Shown: positions 1 through 4,599 of the stretch, piece after piece | Layout of the letters: each line of letters opens with the position of its first letter | Position numbering within the stretch: the stretch's first letter is position 1 | Source: an uncultured Shinella sp. | GTDB lineage: Bacteria > Pseudomonadota > Alphaproteobacteria > Rhizobiales > Rhizobiaceae | Length of the DNA stretch: 7,224 nt | Assembly: GCA_946886325.1 (NCBI GenBank) | Contig: CAMPIK010000111.1 | Span: 1 to 7,224 of the forward strand | Direction: 5' to 3' | Position numbers and translations under genes: made by a program | Notes under the pieces: model-generated | The model's database searches: none | Seen by the model: the letters and a program-made list of their open reading frames with translations, nothing else | Told to the model about the DNA's origin: nothing

Positions 1-2357
1 CCGCGCTTGCCGCGCCGGCGGCGCTTGCGCTTCTGCTGTTCGCTATCCGTGTCGTCGGATGCCTTGGCGGCTTCAGAGCCATCGGCATCGCCGTTCTCGT
101 CGCCCTCGTCGGCAAGATCGTCGTCGGCCGTTTCGCCGCCGAAGGATGCCGTGTCGGAGCCTTCCGCCTCGTCACGGGCACCACGGCCGCGCCGACGCCG
201 GCGGCGCTTGCGCTTGCGGCCGTTCTGGTCATCGCTGTCCTGAGACGCGGCGACGGCGGTCGCAGGCGCTGCTGCAGCAGCAGCGGCCGGCTTTGCCTCG
301 TCTTCGTCTTCCTCGTCGATCTCGTCCTCGATGACGATATCGTCATCCTCGTCCTCTTCCGGATCGAAGGTGACGATCTGGTCAATCTTGACGGGGTTCT
401 CGACGGCTTCGCCGCGGTCGATCGCGAAATGCTGCGCGCCGACATGGGCATCCGCCTCGATGACGATCGCCACGCCGAAGCGGTTTTCGTAGTCGATGAT
501 CGTGCCGCGCTTGTGGTTCAGCAGGTAGAGCGCGATCTCCGGAACGGTCCGCACGGAGATATTGTGCGTCGTGTTCTTGAGCAGGTACTCCTCGACGCCG
601 CGCAGCACATGCAGCGCGACCGAGGACTGCGAGCGGATAATGCCCGTGCCGTTGCAGTGCGGGCAGGTCTGCATCGTCGATTCGAGCACCGAGGCGCGGA
701 TGCGCTGGCGCGACATTTCGAGCAGGCCGAAATGCGAGATGCGGCCGACCTGGATGCGGGCGCGGTCGTTCTTCAGGTGATCCTTGAGACGCTTCTCGAC
801 GGCGCGGTTGTTGCGCTTCTCTTCCATGTCGATGAAGTCGATGACGACGAGGCCGGCAAGGTCGCGCAGGCGAAGCTGGCGCGCCACTTCCTCGGCCGCT
901 TCCAGGTTCGTCTGGAGCGCGGTTTCCTCGATCGAGTGCTCGCGCGTCGAGCGGCCGGAGTTGACGTCGATCGAGACGAGCGCCTCGGTCTGGTTCATGA
1001 TGATGTAGCCGCCGGACTTCAGCGTCACCTGCGGCTGCAGCATGCGGTCGAGCTGCGCCTCGATGCCGGAGCGCGAGAAGATCGGATGCACGTCGCGATA
1101 GGGCTGCACGACCTTCGCGTGGCTCGGCATCAGCATCTTCATGAAGGCTTTCGCCTCCCGGTAGCCTTCCTCGCCGGCAACGACGATCTCGCTGATGTCC
1201 TTGTTGTAGAGGTCGCGGATCGAGCGCTTGATCAGCGAGCCTTCCTCGTAGACGAGGCAGGGCGCGGTCGAGTTCAGCGTCAGCGTGCGGACGTTTTCCC
1301 AAAGCCGCATCAGGTATTCGAAGTCGCGCTTGACCTCGACCTTGGTGCGGTTGGCGCCGGCCGTGCGCAGGATGACGCCCATGCCCTGCGGCACTTCGAG
1401 CGCGCGGGCAATTTCCTTCAGGCGCTTGCGGTCCGGCAGGTTGGTGATCTTGCGGGAAATGCCGCCGCCACGAGCGGTGTTCGGCATCAGGACCGAGTAG
1501 CGGCCGGCGAGCGACAGGTAGGTGGTCAGCGCCGCGCCCTTGTTGCCGCGCTCTTCCTTGGCGACCTGCACCAGCAGGATCTGCCGGCGCTTGATGACTT
1601 CCTGGATGCGGTACTGCTTGCGCGGCTTGCTGCGCGAAACCCGGTCCGGAACCTCTTCCATCGCGTCTTCGGCGCCGACGGATTCGATCTCTTCCTTCTC
1701 GTCGGGGCCGTGATCGTCATCGTCGTCATCGTCGCCGCGGCGACCGCGGGCGTCTTCCGAGATCGAATCGGTCTCGACCATCGCCGCCATGCTGCCGGAC
1801 GGCGTTTCGCCGTCGTCGCCTGCGGGTTCGCCGGCATCCGCTGCATTCGTCTCGCCGACGGCCTCTTCGGAAGGTGTCTCGGCGGCGGCTGCGGCTTTGG
1901 CGCGCGGCTTGCGGGTGCGCTTCGGCTTGGCCTTCGGCTTTTCCTCAGGCTCGCTGGCGGTCTCGACGGCGGCCGGTTCGGCGGCGCTCTCGTCGGCTTC
2001 GGCCGCGGACGTCTGCGAAGGGGCTACGGGGGCGGTCTCGACGGTCTCGATGTCGTCGTCGCGGCGCGCCTCTTCGGCTTCCGCCTTCAGGAGCGCCTGC
2101 CGGTCGGCGAGCGGGATCTGGTAGTAGTCCGGGTGGATTTCGTTGAAGGCCAGGAAGCCGTGGCGGTTGCCGCCGTAATCGACGAAGGCTGCCTGAAGCG
2201 AGGGTTCGACGCGCGTCACCTTCGCCAGGTAGATGTTGCCGCGTATCTGCTTCTTGTGCTGGGATTCGAAGTCGAATTCTTCTATGCGGTTCCCGCGAAC
2301 GACGACAACCCGCGTCTCCTCGGCGTGAGACGCGTCGATAAGCATTTTCTCTGCCAT
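1..2357 (-). CDS. rne: Ribonuclease E, 3' end beyond window
   Basis: Endoribonuclease that starts mRNA decay, processes rRNA and tRNA, and normally scaffolds the RNA degradosome. About 785 codons are visible; the carboxyl end is cut off by the window edge. The protein starts MAEKMLIDASHAEETRVVV. The amino-terminal core and the first half of the S1 RNA-binding domain (about residues 36-88) are followed by a low-complexity insertion (about 90-245). The S1 domain then resumes (QYRIQEVIKRRQ from 248, then VAKEERGNKGAALTTYLSLAG). The DNase I-like catalytic part has metal-binding Asp464 (SIDVNS) and Asp507 (VIDFIDM). The Zn-link is Cys565-Pro-His-Cys568. The tail is acidic (about 665-690), then has arginine-rich blocks at 713-726 and 776-785. 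The ATG at 2355-2357 is supported by GAGGAG 10 nt upstream; Met5 is a less likely start. The gene is divergent from amiC. Identity is essentially certain. Confidence 0.97.
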   Translation of the reverse strand, partial: MAEKMLIDASHAEETRVVVVRGNRIEEFDFESQHKKQIRGNIYLAKVTRVEPSLQAAFVDYGGNRHGFLAFNEIHPDYYQIPLADRQALLKAEAEEARRDDDIETVETAPVAPSQTSAAEADESAAEPAAVETASEPEEKPKAKPKRTRKPRAKAAAAAETPSEEAVGETNAADAGEPAGDDGETPSGSMAAMVETDSISEDARGRRGDDDDDDDHGPDEKEEIESVGAEDAMEEVPDRVSRSKPRKQYRIQEVIKRRQILLVQVAKEERGNKGAALTTYLSLAGRYSVLMPNTARGGGISRKITNLPDRKRLKEIARALEVPQGMGVILRTAGANRTKVEVKRDFEYLMRLWENVRTLTLNSTAPCLVYEEGSLIKRSIRDLYNKDISEIVVAGEEGYREAKAFMKMLMPSHAKVVQPYRDVHPIFSRSGIEAQLDRMLQPQVTLKSGGYIIMNQTEALVSIDVNSGRSTREHSIEETALQTNLEAAEEVARQLRLRDLAGLVVIDFIDMEEKRNNRAVEKRLKDHLKNDRARIQVGRISHFGLLEMSRQRIRASVLESTMQTCPHCNGTGIIRSQSSVALHVLRGVEEYLLKNTTHNISVRTVPEIALYLLNHKRGTIIDYENRFGVAIVIEADAHVGAQHFAIDRGEAVENPVKIDQIVTFDPEEDEDDDIVIEDEIDEEDEDEAKPAAAAAAAPATAVAASQDSDDQNGRKRKRRRRRRGRGARDEAEGSDTASFGGETADDDLADEGDENGDADGSEAAKASDDTDSEQQKRKRRRRGKR

Positions 2358-2785
2358 GTAAGTTCTGCTCCTCGGCGCGAGCACGCTCTGGCAGCCGACC
2401 TGATCCCATCGGGAGGTGTGCCGGAAGAAAGGGGCGCTGCGCCGGAAAATATAGATCCCGCTCGGGGGAGGTGCGCCGCCGCCAGCCGGACAGCAGCCGG
2501 AGCTGTTGTGCTCCGGGACCTGCTAACCTCTGACAATGACTGGTGCGACGACATCAAAGACCAAACGAGAATGCCAATACCATAGACCGATACGGTCCGA
2601 TGAAGGGATCCCTTGGGACCCCATGGTGGAAATCCACCTTTAACTGGTCCGGCCACCGCCGGATTACCGCGATTCAACTGCGGGACGAAAACGCTCTGAC
2701 GGCGGATGAAGGCTCGGTACGGCGCCAGGTCCTGAGTGGTTGGCTGCCCGGTCGGCGATTCTATCCCGTCTATGCTTTCTCCCTG
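2358..2785 (-). promoter_or_regulatory. Candidate long structured rne 5' leader
   Basis: About 430 nt lie between the candidate rne promoter and the rne ATG, with no convincing conserved gene. The stretch is rich in short inverted repeats (plus-strand positions): CCGGAGC/GCTCCGG at 2497-2503 and 2510-2516; GACCG/CGGTC at 2585-2589 and 2593-2597; the palindrome AAGGGATCCCTT at 2603-2614; GGTGG/CCACC at 2625-2629 and 2634-2638; TCCGG/CCGGA at 2648-2652 and 2659-2663. GGTCC at 2594-2598 can also pair with GGACC at 2616-2620, which would break the 2585-2597 hairpin, so two competing folds are possible. No strong Rho-independent terminator is seen. E. coli RNase E controls its own synthesis through a long rne 5' UTR; a parallel role here is inference. 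The region may instead hold a separate small RNA. Confidence 0.45.
2368..2373 (-). promoter_or_regulatory. rne ribosome binding site
   Basis: On the minus strand this reads GAGGAG, a strong Shine-Dalgarno match 10 nt upstream of the rne ATG. It fixes the start at 2357 rather than at the internal Met5. Confidence 0.8.
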
Positions 2786-2791
2786 AAATTG

Positions 2792-2820
2792 CTTTTATGT
2801 TTAATATGTCACAATGGCAA
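2792..2820 (-). promoter_or_regulatory. Candidate housekeeping promoter for rne
   Basis: On the minus strand, TTGCCA (2820-2815, 5 of 6 to TTGACA) is followed by a 17-nt AT-rich spacer and TAAAAG (2797-2792, 4 of 6 to TATAAT). A start of transcription near 2785 would give a leader of about 430 nt. This is the best promoter match I found in the divergent intergenic region. No transcript data support it. Confidence 0.45.
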
Positions 2821-2837
2821 GGGAAAAGCCGGAGCGG

Positions 2838-2849
2838 TCATAATTATGA
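2838..2849. promoter_or_regulatory. 12-bp perfect palindrome, possible operator
   Basis: TCATAATTATGA is a perfect inverted repeat in an otherwise GC-rich background. Its centre lies about 58 bp upstream of the predicted rne transcription start and about 200 bp upstream of amiC. That is a plausible place for a dimeric regulator acting on one or both divergent genes. No regulator is identified, and the AT-rich context makes chance occurrence possible. Confidence 0.25.
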
Positions 2850-2911
2850 TCGAATTCGCTTGACGCTACGGAGGGTGCGCGACGGGCCGTTCCGTGTCGG
2901 GTAAGGTTCGG

Positions 2912-2919
2912 TTAACCAT
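2912..2919 (+). promoter_or_regulatory. CtrA-type 8-mer TTAACCAT upstream of amiC
   Basis: The sequence is an exact TTAACCAT, the short form of the binding motif for CtrA, the alphaproteobacterial cell-cycle regulator. It lies about 125 bp upstream of the amiC start and overlaps the palindrome GGTTAACC (2910-2917). An 8-mer match alone is weak evidence; function is inferred from the division-related role of the downstream amidase. Confidence 0.3.
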
Positions 2920-3004
2920 GCCGGGCCATTGTTGGCGGTCAGGTGCATCTCCGGCGACGGGGATGGCTGTCGCACAAGTTTAAAAAAGCGAGCATTTACG
3001 AAGA

Positions 3005-3023
3005 CTTGGCTGAAAAAGCCAAG
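3005..3023 (+). promoter_or_regulatory. Hairpin just upstream of amiC ribosome binding site
   Basis: CTTGGCT (3005-3011) and AGCCAAG (3017-3023) form a perfect 7-bp stem with a GAAAA loop, ending 3 nt before the Shine-Dalgarno sequence. No T tract follows on either strand, so it does not look like a terminator. It could affect ribosome access or mRNA stability. Confidence 0.35.
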
Positions 3024-3026
3024 CAA

Positions 3027-3033
3027 AGGGGAG
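3027..3033 (+). promoter_or_regulatory. amiC ribosome binding site (decides the TTG start)
   Basis: AGGGGAG lies 10 nt before TTG at 3044-3046. The reading frame is closed upstream by TGA at 3011-3013, and no in-frame ATG occurs until far inside the AMIN domain, so TTG is the best start. Confidence 0.7.
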
Positions 3034-3043
3034 TTGCAGTGAT

Positions 3044-4342
3044 TTGAAGGTCCCGGTCCACAATCGACGCCCGGCAGGGGCGGCTCGCCGTTGGTTCGGC
3101 GCTGTCGCGCTGGCGCTTGCAATCGCGCTTCCGGCAGGCGGCGCGACGGCGGTCGAGGTCGATCGGGTGCAACCACAGGCGGTGGAGGCCGTGACGCAAC
3201 CGGATGCCTCGCCGCTCGTCGCCTTCGACGCGCGGATCGCCGGCGACGATGCGCGCACCCGCATCATCATCGACTTCGATCGCAAGCCCGATATCCGCGT
3301 CCACTATGTCGCAAACCCCTTCCGCATCCTGATCGACCTGCCGGAAACCCATTTCGGGCTGAAGCCGGACGACATGGCGGCACGCGGCCTCTTTTCCGAT
3401 ATCCGCTACGGGGCGATGGACGAGGGCCGCTCGCGCATCGTGCTGACGGCCGACCGGCCGGTCGCCGTCGCGCTCTCCGATATCCAGGAGGAGCAGGGCG
3501 GTTCGGCCTATCGCCTGGTGATCGATGCGGCGATCGTGACGCAGCAGGCTTTCGACGAACTGGTGGCAAAGCAGACCTGGAAGGATGTCACCTCGATCGT
3601 CGAGGAGGCGCCGCCGGTCCTGCTTCCGGGCTCGCGCACCGAAGATACGGCCTTCGTCATCGCAGTCGACGCCGGCCACGGCGGCATCGACAACGGCGCG
3701 ATCGGGGCCGCGACCAAGACCGAGGAAAAGCACGTCACGCTCGCCTTTGCGCAAAAGCTCGCCGACAAGCTGAACACGGTCGCCGGCGTCAAGGCCTTCC
3801 TGACGCGGGACAAGGACGAGTTCCTGTCGCTGCCGCAGCGCGTGCAGCTTGCCCGCCACGGCAAGGCGAACCTTTTCATCTCCGTCCATGCCGACACGCT
3901 GCGCCAGAAGGACGTGCGCGGCGCGACCGTCTACACGATCTCCGACAAGGCGTCGGACAGCCTTGCAGCGGATCTCGCGGAGCGGGAAAACCTCTCTGAC
4001 GAGATCGCCGGTATCCCGCTGTCGGACGAGCCGACGGAAGTGGCCGATATCCTGATCGACCTGACGCGCCGCGAAACCCAGGCCTTCTCGATCAGCCTCG
4101 CGCGCACCGTCGTCGCATCCTTCGAGGGCGAGGTGCGGCTGATCAACAATCCGCACCGCCATGCCGGTTTCCGCGTGCTGCAGGCGCCGGATGTCCCTTC
4201 CGTCCTGCTCGAACTCGGCTTCCTGTCGAACAAGGAGGACGAGAAACTGCTGCTCGATCCCGAATGGCAGGCGAAGGTGGCAGACCTGATCGTCAAGGCT
4301 GTCGAACGCTACCGGACGGAGGTCGTTGCCAATGGCGGTTGA
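3044..4342 (+). CDS. amiC: Periplasmic N-acetylmuramoyl-L-alanine amidase, AmiC type
   Basis: Zinc amidase that cuts the bond between MurNAc and the stem-peptide L-alanine, needed for septal peptidoglycan splitting. It has 432 aa from a TTG start. Residues 1-36 form a signal peptide with ARRWFGA (twin Arg15-Arg16), a hydrophobic stretch and likely cleavage after ATA36, which looks Tat-dependent like E. coli AmiC. An AMIN domain (about 58-165) should target the protein to the wall or septum. Amidase_3 (about 206-425) has zinc ligands His212 (DAGHGG), Glu228 (EEKHVTL) and His282 (SVHAD), with catalytic Glu390 (LLELGFLSN). The segment at about 300-355 (DSLAADLAEREN... to LTRRETQAFS) matches the regulatory helix of AmiA/B/C proteins, so activation by an EnvC- or DipM-like LytM factor is expected. 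mrcA follows 257 nt downstream. Family is certain; the amiC symbol is by architecture. Confidence 0.93.
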   Translation: MKVPVHNRRPAGAARRWFGAVALALAIALPAGGATAVEVDRVQPQAVEAVTQPDASPLVAFDARIAGDDARTRIIIDFDRKPDIRVHYVANPFRILIDLPETHFGLKPDDMAARGLFSDIRYGAMDEGRSRIVLTADRPVAVALSDIQEEQGGSAYRLVIDAAIVTQQAFDELVAKQTWKDVTSIVEEAPPVLLPGSRTEDTAFVIAVDAGHGGIDNGAIGAATKTEEKHVTLAFAQKLADKLNTVAGVKAFLTRDKDEFLSLPQRVQLARHGKANLFISVHADTLRQKDVRGATVYTISDKASDSLAADLAERENLSDEIAGIPLSDEPTEVADILIDLTRRETQAFSISLARTVVASFEGEVRLINNPHRHAGFRVLQAPDVPSVLLELGFLSNKEDEKLLLDPEWQAKVADLIVKAVERYRTEVVANGG

Positions 4343-4599
4343 GCCATTCGACATGCTCTGTGCCGAAAAAGTGACATGGCCGCCGGATTGTAGCGTGGCC
4401 TTCCCGCGGAGGATGCGCTAAGCCCTATTTTCCTCACATTCCCGTCTCTAGTCGGAGGCTGTAGTGTGGGACGAGTCGGGAGCGGCTTCGAGCCACGACT
4501 CCCAGGATCGGCATGAGGGGGATTTTCGCTCGGACGCACGGCGTTCGGACAAATCCGCACATGACCGGTCGATGATGAATTTAGCCCGGTAGCGAGCAT
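4343..4599. other. amiC-mrcA intergenic region
   Basis: There is no gene here. The gap holds the GANTC hairpin described separately. I see no clear sigma-70 promoter and no Rho-independent terminator for amiC. Candidate -10-like runs such as CTATTT (near 4425) lack a -35 partner. The size suggests mrcA has its own promoter, but I cannot place it. Confidence 0.5.
4473..4501. promoter_or_regulatory. Hairpin with a GANTC methylation site in each arm
   Basis: GAGTCG (4473-4478) pairs with CGACTC (4496-4501), and GGCT/AGCC (4484-4487 and 4491-4494) forms an inner stem with a TCG loop. Each outer arm contains GANTC (GAGTC 4473-4477, GACTC 4497-4501), the target of the alphaproteobacterial cell-cycle methylase CcrM. 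It lies about 100 bp upstream of mrcA. No T tract follows, so it is not a normal terminator. Confidence 0.4.

Noticed and set aside
2432..2442. GGCGC/GCGCC hairpin followed by a pyrimidine run on the minus strand as a terminator
   Set aside because: The usable stem is only 4 bp, and the tail CCTTTCTT is broken by cytosines.
2449..2454. CTATAT on the minus strand as a second, proximal rne -10
   Set aside because: The -10 match is good, but the region 16-18 nt upstream (GGCGCA and neighbours) has no -35 resemblance.
429..2585. 718-codon plus-strand ORF antisense to rne
   Set aside because: The opposite strand encodes an unmistakable RNase E; long antisense ORFs are common in GC-rich genomes, and this one has no recognisable domain.
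2543..2863. 106-codon plus-strand ORF in the intergenic region
   Set aside because: No recognisable family and low-quality composition; it overlaps the predicted rne promoter and leader.
2859..2887. CTTGAC (2859-2864) as an amiC -35 element
   Set aside because: The position 17 nt downstream is GC-rich (ACGGGC) with no -10 match at nearby spacings.
2844..3176. 110-codon minus-strand ORF overlapping the amiC start
   Set aside because: It covers the amiC regulatory region and signal peptide on the other strand and has no recognisable features.
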